64,000 nucleotides of DNA from Persicaria tinctoria (lineage: Eukaryota > Streptophyta > Magnoliopsida > Caryophyllales > Polygonaceae), in the NCBI GenBank assembly GCA_037127255.1, contig JBANSL010000017.1, positions 67,253,857-67,317,856 on the forward strand, read 5' to 3'. The notes below the pieces were generated by a model. That model saw nothing but the letters and a program-made list of their open reading frames with translations. It was not told the origin of the DNA and searched no databases. Shown here one piece after another: positions 1 through 12,847 of the stretch (position 1 is its first letter; every line of letters begins with the position of its first letter). The position numbers and the translations under genes were made by a program.

Positions 1-74
1 TCACCGAGGGAGGATGAAGATTCTTCGGCACTCGACCTTTTCCGACGAGGCGGAGCCAGGGGCAGGGGCGGACC

Positions 75-2215
75 CAAAAAGTTTTTAGCGGGGGGTCACC
101 ATAGTAGTCAACAATAAGATCGAGAAAAAAAATCGCAAAATACAACGTGATCAATAGTACAAACTAGTGTCAACCTATGGTTTCGAAAATACTACAAATA
201 TATAATACGAAAATAAGGATAAAAAACGAAAAATAAAGATATGAAACGCAATAAATAAACATTGCATTATTAACATGTAATAATGTATAACTAGATATAA
301 ACAAATTTAAACTTGCGTAACTTCTTACCATATTATCAAAATAAGTAATATAACCTATGGTTTCGAAGTTCTCGAGATAAATTATAATATGTGAATGTCA
401 ATTTAAGTAAAATATTAAAGTATTATAGTATATTGAAATAAAACTAAAGTGATTAATACTGCTGTAATTTTCAAACATTCATAATTTTTTACTCATATGT
501 CAGATTAGGGTAGGGCTGGGCAAAATTTGAATCGGACCAGGATCGGACCGGAAATTACAGTCTTGGATCGGACCGGGAGTATTACGGTCCGGTCCACGGT
601 CCAAGAAATTTTAGATTTCGGGTTCTGGTCCAAACCCGGGACTAGACCGGAATTTCCGATCCAGACCGGAATTGGACCGGCTTCCCTATCAATTTAAAAA
701 AAAAAAGAAGAAAGAAACGCAAAAAAAAAAGGGGCGTGGGTACACCGTACACATCTCCCTCACTCCTCTCAGACGCCCGCTTCTTCTGAATCTCTCTCTC
801 AGCCTCTCTATTCTTTCACCGAAAGGTTCTCTCTGTCAGCCTCTCAATTCTTTGAATTTCTTTCTCCGAAAGACCGGTTCAAGAAACCAGAACACCAATC
901 GAGCCACGAGGAGAGAGGGCTCAAGCCCGAAGACACCCGGGGGAAGGCGTCGCCGCCAGAAGGGATGACTTATCGCCGCCAGAACTACCATCCCGGACCA
1001 ACACGCCACCGTCGAAGCCACACAGATCGATTAATCGATCCATCCACCACAGAAGAGAGGACTTGTTTGTGTTTTTTTTTTCCCGAATTTGAATCTTTTT
1101 TAGGGTGGAGATGACGAATTTTGGTTTGGGTTTCAAGGATCGATGGCTTTTTGTGTGGGATTTCTTTGATCGACGCTCATTCTTGTGGCGGGGGTTGAGG
1201 TTTTCGAAGCTCGGCGGCTAGGGTTTGTGTTTGGGGGACAGACGCTCATTCTCTCCTCTCTCTCATTTCTCCACTGTGCGGTCTGTGTCATGTTTTTTTT
1301 TAATAGGGTTGTAGGGATGAATCCGGCCCGAATGGTCTTTCCGGTCCGCAGACCGGAAAACCCGGGACCATATTTCTCGGTCCCGGTCCGATCCGCGGTC
1401 CATGTTTCTGAAAATTCCGGTCCACCGGATCGGACCGGGACCGGAATGTCCGGTCCGGTCCGATCCGGTCCAGACCGGATGCCCAGCCTTAGATTAGGTC
1501 GTATTATATATCAAAACGAAGCTATCGACGAGGAGAATACACCTAGGTAATTTGTCGGATGAGGAGGGGTTCACGTGACCCCCTAGGACCCCCCCATAGG
1601 TCCGCCTCTATAGGGGGCATGAGAGCAAGTGCCCCTCTCCTCATCCGACAAATTACTTAGGTGTATTCTCCTCGTTGCCAGCTTCGTTTTGATATATAAT
1701 ACGCCATAATCCGACATCTAAGTAAAAAGTTATGAATGTTTGAAAATTGTAGGTGTATTAATCACTTTAATTTTATTTCAATAGACTATAATATTTTTAT
1801 ATTTTACTTAAATTGACATTCACATATTATAAATCATCTCGAAAGCTTCTAAACCATAAGTTATAGTATTACTTATTTTGATAATTTGGTAAGAAATCAC
1901 GCAAGTTTAATTTTTTTTTTTATATCTAGTTATACATTATTACGTGTTATAATACAACAAGTTAAATATTGACTCAATGTTTATTTATTGCGTTTTATAT
2001 CATTATTTTGTTAGTTTTTTTTCTTCAACTATTTAATTTATTTATATTTCTTTATATTTTTAATGGAGAAAAAATAACAGAGTTTTATCATAAATTGAAG
2101 TCATGCTATCTTAAAATAACACCATTTAAGTTATAATTATCATATTATATAGAGATTGTTATGCTAATTTAATCTAAAACGACACCGTATATATACAATT
2201 GTGCCCCCGCTAAAC
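75..2215. repeat. Large imperfect inverted repeat (foldback-like)
   Basis: The left arm (about 75-510, continuing at 1492-1570) is the approximate reverse complement of about 1620-2215. Matching landmarks are GCGGGGG near 88 against CCCCCGCT near 2205, the CTAGATATA/TATATCTAG stretch, and the block around 400-500 against 1700-1800. The centre (about 1575-1620) carries CCCCCTA/TAGGGGG and a GGTCCGCCTCT segment that mirrors AGGGGCGGACC at 64-74. It could be one foldback transposon or two head-to-head copies of one element. I saw no target-site duplication, so the class is open. Confidence 0.6.
511..1491. mobile_element. Non-autonomous hAT-like element
   Basis: The ends are TAGGGCTGGGCA and TGCCCAGCCTTA, a 12-bp inverted repeat with one mismatch. 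They are flanked by 8-bp duplications GATTAGGG (503-510) and GATTAGGT (1492-1499), one mismatch. An 8-bp duplication and a TAGGG-type terminus fit the hAT superfamily. Both ends hold dense CGGACCGG-type motifs, likely subterminal transposase-binding repeats. There is no transposase; the internal CT-rich part looks non-coding. It splits the left arm of the surrounding palindrome. Confidence 0.8.
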
Positions 2216-2607
2216 GGAAAAGAGCAATAATTCATCGTCAGAATCCCCTCAATCTAAAAAAACAGGATCGTTCAACGATCTTTTTAACCCCCCACTGACA
2301 ATCCTACTCATAATCCCATATGAAATATCATTACACGCAACCCAATACATTTCTTATAATCTTCTCAGTCTGTATCCAAACACGACCTTATTGGTAGAAT
2401 GAACTCTTTTGTCGCTTTTTTCTTCACGTTCGGCTCCGCCACAATCCACACCTACCCTTTGTCATTTTGAGGGCATGGAATAGTGAAAGCTCTGTTTGAG
2501 AAGAAATAAAACGTGGGGTGTTGGCTCTCAACCTCAACTGTCAATGAAAGTGAAGGGTCAGTGAGGATTACAAGTAGCAGCACTTGGGTTCACCACGCAC
2601 TGTTATA
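2216..2607. other. Unassigned non-coding stretch
   Basis: AT-rich sequence between the palindrome and the MITE. I see no gene, repeat or RNA here, only short open frames without recognisable domains. A CGGCTCCGCC at about 2431 mirrors GGCGGAGCC at about 50 and might be an outer boundary of the palindromic element, which is unproven. Confidence 0.4.
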
Positions 2608-3371
2608 CTCCCTCCTATCAAATAAATATATTAGACTTTTTACTTTTTTTCGCACGTATTTTAATGTGTTAAAAAATTATATAAAATATTATTTTTTTAT
2701 TAAAATTTTTTTATAGTATAATATTTATTAGTAAGAAGTATTAGATTGTACAAAAAAAAATTTAATATTTTATATAGTTTTTAGCTTATTAAAATACGTG
2801 CCGAAAAGTTAAAAATCTTACATTTTGGCGTGTTTTTTTAGAGAGTAAGGATCACTTATTCACTTACAACATTGTGTGGCCTTAGGTGCAACACAAAAAA
2901 TAAATAATAAAGCTAAATATTTATGATAAAAAAATCAAAAAATTATTTTTATGTTATAAATAACCAATCATGCATATCTGTATAATTTTCTCATAAAAAA
3001 TATTTTGAAAAATATTAAAATGATTATCATAAAATAACCATTTTTCAATTTTAATATTTTTCAAAATATGTTTTTAATAAAGAAATTATACAAATATGCA
3101 TGATTGGTTATTTATAACATAAAAATAATTTTTTGAATTTTTTTATCATAAATATTTAGCCTAATTAATTTTGTGTTGCACAAGGTCACACACAAGGTAG
3201 TATGTGATCCTTACTCTTTTTAGAAGAAAAAAACTATATAAAATATTAATTTTTTAAAATTATTTTTAATAAGTTTGTAATTATTAAAAAAAATTGACAT
3301 TTTATATAGTGTTTAACTCCTGCAAAAAACATGTCAAAAGTCAAAGGACATGTATTTTCGGATGGAGGGAG
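2608..3371. mobile_element. Stowaway-like (Tc1/mariner) MITE
   Basis: The termini are CTCCCTCC and GGAGGGAG with further similarity inside (CTTTTGAC-type block). They are flanked by TA at 2606-2607 and 3372-3373. This end sequence and the TA target are typical of plant Stowaway-type elements. The interior is AT-rich and non-coding. It is longer than usual because a second MITE sits inside at 2843-3216. Confidence 0.75.
2843..3216. mobile_element. Palindromic MITE nested in the Stowaway-like element
   Basis: The perfect 13-bp ends are GAGTAAGGATCAC and GTGATCCTTACTC. They are flanked by an exact 8-bp duplication TTTTTAGA (2835-2842 and 3217-3224). Nearly the whole 374 bp folds back on itself around 3030. 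The 8-bp duplication suggests a hAT-mobilised MITE. It has no coding capacity. Confidence 0.85.
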
Positions 3372-3373
3372 TA

Positions 3374-4137
3374 TAATTTTACTTAAAAAAAAATATTTAT
3401 GTTTCATACACTTGTATAATTTGTATTTACATGTTTATAAATTTTAATTGTGAAAACTTTATTTTAGAAAAATATAAAATTATAAACTAAGACAATTTGC
3501 CTTTTAATTATATATATTTTTAAAATAAAATTTTTATAATAAAACTTTATACACATGTAAATATAAGTGTATGAAACACAAATATAATTTTTTTTTAAAA
3601 TGGAAATAAAATTATTACCCCAAATAATTTGGGTGTGTTTGGTACGAGGTGGGAGTTATATAATTTTTGGGATCCGGAATCGGTGGGTGTTTGGGACAGG
3701 ATGGTTGGGGTGGACGGGATGGGGATTAATAGGGTGGCTGGGGTCGGATAATCCAGTTTTCTTCCAACCTCACCAATGAGTAGTGTAGGCGGGATGAAAG
3801 AGATTTTTACACCCCGAAGCATCGATTTTACCCCGCAACAGATAGTTTGGCACAAAGTCATGACAATATGTTAATGGTGAATTATTAGCAATTAAAAATG
3901 AGGAAATTGGATCGGAGGGTCCAATTTCCTATCCGAATTAAGTAAATGTCAACCGGATAGTCTAAATTAAACAAATATCCACCGGGCAGTCGAAAGTAAC
4001 CCTAGTCTCCATGGTCGTATCTCGTTTCTCCCACGACGATCTGGCTCTCTGATCTATCTTCTCCTCTCTCCATGGCTAAATCTCTCTCCATTGTCGGATC
4101 TAGTTTCCGCTATCGTAGGTTTTGGCTACGAAATATG
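3374..4137. other. Unassigned non-coding stretch
   Basis: AT-rich, then moderately GC-rich sequence. A GGGTGTGTTTGGTACGAGG motif near 3631 resembles termini of common plant MITEs, but I found no matching opposite end. No gene is supported; the short frames at 3595-3861 and 4072-4285 have no recognisable domain. Confidence 0.35.
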
Positions 4138-4441
4138 GAGCAGACCAGGCCCGTGCCACGGACATGTGCAAGTGGGCCTACCGAGCAGGGACCCAAATTT
4201 TTTAAAGGCCCAATATTGTATTGGTATGTATATATACATTTTGTTTTCATTAATTATTACTGATGTTCTTGTAGCCCAGTGGTAGACCTGAGCATGGGCC
4301 GGGCCGGACGGGCTTGGGACGGGCCTTGACTAAAATTTCAGCCCATTAAACTAGGACGGGCTTGGGCCAGGCCCGATATTTAGGCCTAGTGCCTTGTCCA
4401 AGCCCGCCCTCTTTGCCGGGCCAGGCCGCCCACTGGGTCAA

Positions 4442-7400
4442 TGTAATGGCTCGGATTTTTAAATCCTAATTTTTCAAAAAAAAAATAAAAAAAAAATAAT
4501 TAAAATGAATTTAAAGGTGGAATTTAACGGAAAACTTCCTAAACCGGATTTTAAAACTCATGGAACGAATTTCCGACTTCGGGACCACAATCTCCGTCTT
4601 CTTTAATCCATTCTTATCCAGCTCATCTCATCCCCTTTTTGGCAAATCCTATCCTCTCCTTCCCTCCCTCATTATTTGATTCCCCTTCCTTTGAATTGAC
4701 CCGTTGAAAATCAGATTTGTGAATCTCTTTTCACACATACACAAACACAAAAGACAAACAACCAAAAGTGCCTTTCTCCTCTGATTTAGCAGAGGACCAA
4801 CCGGTCTGAAACACAATGCCCATTCCCCACATTTCACATTTCAAAACCCAAATAACCTCTCTCCCCTTCTCCCATTTGGTCTGCCGAGGGGAACTCCCTC
4901 CTCCTCCTCCTTGTTCATTCAGCCACCGCCACCACCACGCCTCCGCCACCAGTGAACTCCGCCGCTCCTCCATTCTCCTCCTATCCCCTGAAAACGCAGC
5001 CCCGTTTCCTCTGTTTTTCACGAGCCGGAGCCAAGCCCATCAATCCCGCTTCCCTCCTCCCTTGTGTCCAAGCAGCAGCCGGAGTCGCCTAGGAGCCGCC
5101 AGCAGCTCCGACGCCTCGCTTCTCTCCCCCTTACCCTGTTTCCGTGAGCGAGAACCGATCACCCAAAGCTCCTACCTCTCCCTCCTTCAGCCAGCAGCAG
5201 CACCGACGTTCCCACTGCATCTCCTCGACGTCGACGAGCCTCCCAGAAGCCCAACACCGCACCGACGCCATCTCCGGGAACCTCTGCGCCCCTGTTTTTC
5301 CCCTAAAATCTAACGGTAAGCCTCCTTTCCACTTCCTCTTGCTCGAATCGGTCCTAAAATTCCACCTTTGACCAAGCTTTCCGACCCAGGACGAAGGAAC
5401 GCAGCTCGAGCCTCGACGGCGTTTTCCGGCGAGCGTCGAACCCGCACCTCGGTGAGCTTCTCCTTCCTCATTCTCCCCTTCCTTCTTGCCTTGTGTGTGC
5501 TGGTGTCGGAATGGGTGGTCGGAACTCCGCCCTCGCCGGCGTGCTTCCTCCTCCCCTCTCCTTCTTTTCCCGCTGTCGGACCGAGCTTTATGCTCTGTTC
5601 GTTCTTTGTTTCAGATGGAAATGGGTAGAAGAAAGGGACATGGGTCCCCTTGCCACATCACCTCCCTGGGCCCATTCCTTCTCTTTTAAAATCCGGATTT
5701 GCAATTGGAATGAGGGAGTTAAAGTTGTTATTGGGCCTATTCTCCTTTGGGCCAAAACATGTGGTTCTAACATAAATTGTTTGGGCCTATTTTTTTCCCT
5801 CCAAACCAAACCCATATATTCTAGGCCTTGCTCCCAAATTGAGCTCGATTTTGATTTTAATAAAAGAAAGGGGGTCGGTTGTAACTTTTACAAATATAAG
5901 GGCGGTTTTGGTAATTTTAAAAGGACTGATTTTATTAAATAAGAATGGTTGGAATTTTTAAAGGATTTAGAAATATTTTGTGAAAATGTTTAAAGGTAAA
6001 TGGTATTTAAAATATTATATAGTATTATGTGAGATTAAAATGTAAAACATTATTTTGAGAATAAAGATGTAATATTATGGTGAATTAAAAAGATACATTA
6101 TCGGGTTTGAATCGACAAAGGAATTTGACGAATATTTTCCAAGGACGGAATTTCTAACTAGTTAACTCGGTTTTCGAAACGGTTTCGGGACTAACTCGGG
6201 AATTATGTGCTCGATGACTGACTAGCATGATTGATGTGAATGATTGTCTAATATCATGATTTGTGTTGACTAACAGCATGATGAACTGTTAAGATTATGT
6301 ATCGTTAATTTATACGTTGAGATAGGATGAATATGATGCACTTGAGCTATATGATATGCAAATATATGGTTATGAATATATGAATGTGGTTGAATGGGAT
6401 GATGAGAACGATATGGTATTGAGGAATGTGGCAATGCGATGAATGGTTGAACTTGAAGAAATGATGATTGCGATATGGTTGTAATTCTCGTTGAATGATG
6501 TATGCTTTGAGTGCTTGAATGATTAGACGTAGACTTATATATGTGTTATGATATGCATCTAGGTGATACCTTGTGCTATGACTAATGTGTGCCGGACTTC
6601 CTATTATGCTGTTCTGCATAGCCAGGTAAGTCTCTTCGGAGCTTACTCAGATTGAATAGAGTGATTCCCTGCTATAGGTGCATGATATACTAGGTGTTGC
6701 ATTCATTATCAGCATGCCATGTAGTACCATGCTAGGTTGCATTGATCGTTGAGCATTCTATTTCTCTATGCGTATGTAAACAGAACGGCCGTTATCTGTG
6801 ATAGTCCTAGAAGTCTTTGCTAGGGTCATAGGGTAGCCCAGCCTCATCGGGTACCCTGAGTCAATCGAGTACTTCCTTATATTATGATATGCCTGCGGGC
6901 TTTATTGTGGAGCGGGTTAGGCATGCGTGCCGCCCTATTATGAATGAATGCATTCACGAGCTGGCCAGTCTCCGCCTGTCGGAAGGGGTGGAGGTAGGAG
7001 AGGGATATGCCACTTGGCATTGTCTTGGGCCCTTTACAGTATTCTGCACATTATTATGAACTAGGAGCATGCTAGTGTGGTTGAATTTCGTACTGCATTA
7101 GAGCATCTTTATTAGGTATAGCGTATATGTGTGCTTATGGTTGGGATGCAGAGTTAAGTGGGCATCGATCTGATCCCGCCCCAAATCAATTTTTTTAGGA
7201 ATTATTTATGTTCATCCTATCGGTGCTGTTTGCTTATTGCGCGGGTCATTTTGTCGGCGGAGAGTGAGCGCTGGAGTTATAGACTTCACCAGACTCTGAT
7301 TATATTGTTTTGGATTTATACTTTTGACTCCGTTTTGACCCGGCTCTGCCGTGGCACCCCTTTGTATTATGCTTTACTCCCGCTATTGTGTGACCTTTGG

Positions 7401-7601
7401 TTTTCCACGCTTAGACTTATGACAGGTACAGGGGACTTCCCCGGGGATTCCAACGATCCCTTCGAATTTTGGGTATGAAATCCCACTTGAAACGTTAGAG
7501 TAGAATTTCAAACCTTCAACCTGTACTCGGGGCGCAAGATCCTAACGAGGGGTTTCATCCCTCGAAACGTAACTCGGGAATCATAATCCCGGGCCGTTAG
7601 A
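4442..7601 (+). repeat. 5' LTR of the LARD-like element
   Basis: It is the direct repeat of 12848-16008. The only difference I noticed is one extra A in an A-run near position 60 of the LTR, so the insertion is recent. A CT-rich, CpG-rich segment at about 4850-5600 fits a promoter/leader region. It carries a 165-codon open frame (4816-5313) repeated unchanged in the other LTR. That frame is low-complexity (Ser/Pro-rich) with no domain, so I do not call it a gene. Confidence 0.9.
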
Positions 7602-10600
7602 AAGGGGTATCAGAGCTGAGGTTATGCAAACCGAGTATGATAGGTTGAAGTGGGTTTGAAATGGCCCAAGGTTTTCAAATGGCTTTTCAAAATGTTTTAG
7701 AAAGGGCAAAATGAATTTAATATGGCTAACTCAAATGGACTAAATATGAACTTGACTCAATAAATTCGGTAATCAAACAAAGGGAAACGACGGGGTAATA
7801 AAGGCGCTAGACCATCCCTATTGGATGTAGTTGGGAATGGGTAGGCAAAATACTAGATTTCTTTTACAGATAGGGTTTGAAGACTCCAAGGAGCCCGAGG
7901 GTTGGAGTAGCTTGGGTTAGGAGGCCGTGAGGTATTTGCCCCACTGGTCAGTCGTCCCTCGAAGGACGGCATAGATCGTCTCTACTATTATATGCATTAT
8001 ATCCAACTCGGCCCGAGGGCGATCCTCCTCGAAGAGGATCATATTAATCTCGTTGATTGCTTCCATGCTGAGTGCTATTGTGCTTAGGATAGAGAATTGA
8101 TCAGTGTGCCTTGACTTGAATCATGTATTGAATAACTCTGCAAACGGGATAGCGGGAGAATATCTTGTTCTTATGTCATTGGAATTCCTGTCCTGTCGGA
8201 ATAGCTCTTCCATAATTCAAATCCCTGATGATTCTGACTCCGTCAACCGTCCCACCAAAACATTTAGGCATGTTAGTAAGGGTCGAAGAGCATCCGCTCT
8301 CTCCATTTCGAGTCCTATTGATACCCCACCGTCTATGCTTCTATCGAGTCTCGTACCTGAGGTTAGTGCCTCCACGGGGAATTTGAGTCGGTCAACTAAT
8401 TACCTTCAAAAATCGTGTTGGGTGTGAGGGTTACCTGAGTATGTCAATTGGTGGGGATGACTTAAATAGTTTCAAGTTAGGAGTGAGTTTTCCCATGGAG
8501 TCATCCCTTTCGATCCTCGTAATGGTCCGACATGTCTTCTTTCTGCAAGAGTCTAAGCACGAGTTCTACCCTCACCTCTAGGAAGCAGCGTGGATGTCCT
8601 TGTGTCCTACCGTGCGAGTTGTACTAGCATCCCACGGGAAACGGGGTAACGAGTCGGTAATTGCCCTTAGAGAATTCTGTCCGGTTATAATAGTGGCCCC
8701 CTTGTGACGGTATGACATGGTGTATTGGTATATTTCAGCATGACTTGCCTGATATCTTGTATGGGTGCACTCATGAATGAATAAAAATGTGTCGAATGTA
8801 TGAATCGTCACGATTGTTACTCTCCCTCGAATTAGGTCCATGATAGTGTTTGTAGTATCATGTAGGATATATATCTCCTAATTATGGACCATCATACAAT
8901 TATATGCCATACTTGTTGTAATACATGTTCATGGTTGTATGTGATGTGATAGTTGTTATACCCAATTGACTTAACCATATCTTCAGACATGATTATTAGA
9001 GTGCATCTTAACATGCTTACCTTGAACCCACATTGTTTTGACCTGCTTATGTGTACACTTAAAATGAGTAATGAATCATACATGTGATGTCCTATAATGC
9101 TCGCTAGATCTTGCATAACTTGTGTTGCATATGTCCGTTGTCGGTCCATGTATAATTATCTTAATATGTCAAGCATGACTGGTAAATGAAATGATAGGGT
9201 ACTTGCTTGTTCCGCGTGCATGAAGAAATTGATTAGATGAACGTGTTGTGAACTCATACATCGTTATTTCTTGAGATAGGTACCTGCTAGTGTGGAATAA
9301 TGATGTTGAGATACTTCGTGATTGTTATGTGTTTGCTTGCCGCACTTGTAACCTCATAGAATACCCTAAGGGCATTGTTGTAACTCTCGGGTTCACGTCC
9401 TGTCTTGAGTCTCGTTGTCTCTAGTCCTGGTTTGGGTCTGAATTCTTAAGAAAGTCGTATTGCCCTCCCCTATCTCCGTGACTTCTAATCCCTCGTGATC
9501 CCCTTGATGGACGTCGACATAGAGGAGAAAACGAGCGATCAAGTGGCACCAGAGTGACGCAACGGAAGTGGGGTGGGCCCATGGCCCATGGACCCTAGGA
9601 TCAACGTCGCCAGAGGAAGGACGCCTTTCGAAGATGGTGGTTGCAGACGTAATCCTCCTAGATGACTCAGGGAATGACGTTCTTCGTCCGAGTTGTGATC
9701 TCTCCTATGCGATCTGGAATCGGTGTCGTGCGATAGGGTTGGAACTAACTAAATTGAGGTGTGATGACTGATAAGCTGAACTGGTAGTGAATGATTGCCT
9801 AACTAACTTGTGTTGTGACGATGTGCCTATATGCTTAATTGTACTGACCTGCTAGTAAATCGGTTATGGGTTATATATGTGGTGGTGTATTCTTCTTGGG
9901 AATAAGTCGAGTGTTTTCCTTGGTGAGACGGATCGGGAAATCGCAGGTAGATTGAGGTCTTTGAGTTGGTCATTGGTTGTGCGAGATGGAGTGCAGGAAG
10001 GATGTGTTAGCTTGGGTAGAGTCGAGTGAGTTATGACTTGTCAGAGATAGTGGTCAGTGAGTATATTTTAGCTTTCAGGTAGGCCTTAGATGAGTAGTGG
10101 AGTCGGTGTGGTAAGATTCCGAGGGAGAGGTCTTCGTTAGAGGTAGTGAAGGGAAATAGCGTTGGCGGGTAGTGTAGTTCTAGAGGTGGATGAGTGAGTT
10201 AAAAGTGGATCGGAAGGACTCTTGAGGGGATGTGTTGATAGACGGGTTAGTATGCGAGGAGAAGGTGCCTAGATAGTTTAGAAAGCAGATCGTGGGCAGT
10301 TTTGAGGATGATCGGTTAAGGAATGTCTAAGAAATCGTAGAATTTGGAACTAGGTTGTATATGCAATGATTGGGAACGGTTTGGGTAAAGGATGAGAATG
10401 AAGAATTGCTAAGAAAGAGTAGTATAAGGTCGCTTGGGAATTTGTCGATCTTCATTATTTGGTTGTTCATATCAGGGTTATACGTGTGATGGGTATTTGG
10501 GGATTGTTTTGATAGAATTGGCAGTGCTTGGAGAATTCATGAAGGAAGGAATTCTAGATGCGTTGTTGGAGGAGTCTAGTATAAGGAAGGAATCAAGATA

Positions 10601-12847
10601 GATGTGTGTAAATTGCTTTGGCTAAGGAGGTAATTGAGGATATGAGATGAATCTTCGAGGGAAGGTTGCTAGTTAGGTGAGAATGTCATTGAGATTTCTA
10701 GTAAGATTGTGGGCTGGAGGTTGAGATAGGGAAATTTTGAGTACGAGTTTGGGAGCTAGGCAAGCGTAAGGCATTGAGAGCACTAGAGGATGAAGGATTT
10801 TAGAAGGTTTGCGAAATGGCGGTACTTGGGAAACCCGGATGAGGACGATTTAGGGATTCCTTGGAAATGATGATCGGTAAAAGAAGGCCTTGGATGGTAA
10901 GGTGTCATGGTTAAGAAGTATGAGCTTGAGGCAATTTAAGGATATGAAGAGATGAGGAACTAGAGTAGGACGACTTGAGGATTTTGAATGGTTATGGTTT
11001 AGTAAGATTTGGAATGAGGAAATTTGAGAATATGATGAGACGATGATCTAGAATAGGTCGGCTGTGAAGTCGTGGATGTTTAGGTTTTGTGAGATTCAAA
11101 ATGGGACGAGTAGGTAGAATCAGTGGTTGGTCTTTGAGGATAGGTGCTAGTGATGAGGTTCTAGTGATTCGTGGTTGGGAGTAGCACTAGATGGGTTTCA
11201 GTGTTAGAGCTGGTCAGGAGTGACAGATGTGAGATGGTCAGTGTAAGTTGGGTTCTTAGAGGTGGATGGTTAGTGAGAGTGGTTAGTGGTGCGGGAAGTA
11301 TGATCAGGTTAGCAAGGTGAGTTGAGATGTCCCTTTGGGAGATGATGGTCGAGAGCCTAGGAAGAGTCAGCGAGATTGTTGAGAAATGTCTAGATAGATC
11401 GTGAGGGCGGTTCAGTATAGGACTTGGGATTTCTCTTGGAAGGTGAGAATGGGATCGGTAGAGGAACCTCTAGGATGAGGGTATGCTTTATAGAGAGTAT
11501 TGGTAATCGGTCGAGTTGTTAAGCTTGCCAGAATAAGGAAATTGTGTGATTGAGAACTCCGAGATATGGTTTTAGGTAGTCGAGTAGGATTTGAGGTCGG
11601 GATGTCGAAGTAGGCTGGCTCTTAGATGACTTGATGGCACAAGAGTTGGGATACCTAGTAATTCGGCTTGGGATGTAGGCCTTGAAGTGCGGATGACTAT
11701 GAGACTATAGAGATTGTCTATGAGTGGGTTATATGATAAGCGGGATGCAATGATGTCTAGAACTAGTGTTGGATTGAGTTGGTAGACCGAGGTAATGATG
11801 ATCTTTTTGCGAGAGGTAGGGAATGGTGGTCGAGTCTTGTTATGGTTGGTAATTGTAGGCAGATTTTCTTGAGGATGTGACTTAGTGTATGCTTTACTTG
11901 GGGCTGGATGTGATGCGAATTATCTGCTTAGACGATGTTGATTCCTTGATGTATTGCCATAGACGATAGTGAATTGTTAGTACTAACATAGTTGCCCCCT
12001 GAACTCGATGAAATGCTAGTGTGCGGAGGTCCTTGATGCCTCTAAATGTGAGGATGCTTGGTAGTTAGTAAGGGTATTATGTGATTATCTGATTGATACA
12101 ATGTGCAACCCCTCATATGTTATGATAAATGCTACTATATACGATACTATGCTAGATCTGTTATGATATGTGACTATCCTTGACATGGATATGATTTGTT
12201 TATGAATGTATGATACGAGTGCTATGTTATATGATGTTGTGAACTGGAATTGAGAGGATGTTAGGACTTAATTGATGGAATTTGATTTTGACTTGGAATA
12301 TAGGGAGAAAATATGGGATTAGCCCTTAGAGGTGGATGATTCCACCTCCTGAAGTTGAAACTTGCTTGACTAACATCGGGTTAAGGGATTTGAATGATGT
12401 TTAAAAAGAACTAACTTGGACTTTGGGAAATTTAATGCGATTGAGAATGTCAATGATTTTGAAACAAACCTTTCAAACTGAGACCCCCCTTGAAATTTTC
12501 TAGCCGAGCTTGCGTTATGACGTCCCACAAAGTGGATACATGCATTTTATAGGGGCCCTTATAGACTGTTTGCTAAGACCTAGTGAGGATGTCATAGTGC
12601 TTTTTGAGTTATGATATGACCGAGAAGTCGGAGTAAGGATGTGGTAAGGGCCCATATCACACTCTCGCTGCGACCTATTGGGGATATTATGATCATGACG
12701 ACGATACTGCGAGAACCTCATAGGGGCACTTATGAGGCACTTCCAGAATCGATGGAATGGTCCTTGGACTCATCTACTTCCAACTTCATCCCATACCTTG
12801 TTTTGGTTTTAGTCTCGGGGACGAGACTTGTTTTTAGAGGTGGATGA
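7602..12847 (+). other. Internal domain of the LARD-like element, no coding capacity
   Basis: There is no open frame above about 110 codons on either strand and no retroelement protein motif. From about 9880 to 12000 the plus strand is strikingly rich in G and poor in C and closed by stops in all frames. The last bases before the 3' LTR, around 12835-12847 (AGAGGTGGATGA), may serve as a weak polypurine tract. Function, if any, would be as RNA (packaging, dimerisation). Confidence 0.6.
7604..7616 (+). promoter_or_regulatory. Primer-binding site (tRNA-iMet type)
   Basis: GGGGTATCAGAGC lies 2 bp after the end of the 5' LTR. It matches the usual plant TGGTATCAGAGC primer site, complementary to the 3' end of initiator tRNA-Met, except for its first base. 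Confidence 0.75.

Noticed and set aside
4816..5313. 165-codon open frame in the LARD LTR (repeated at 13223-13720)
   Set aside because: Low-complexity Ser/Pro/Arg-rich sequence from a CT-rich stretch, with long open frames in other phases and no domain. Its identity in both LTRs only reflects LTR identity.
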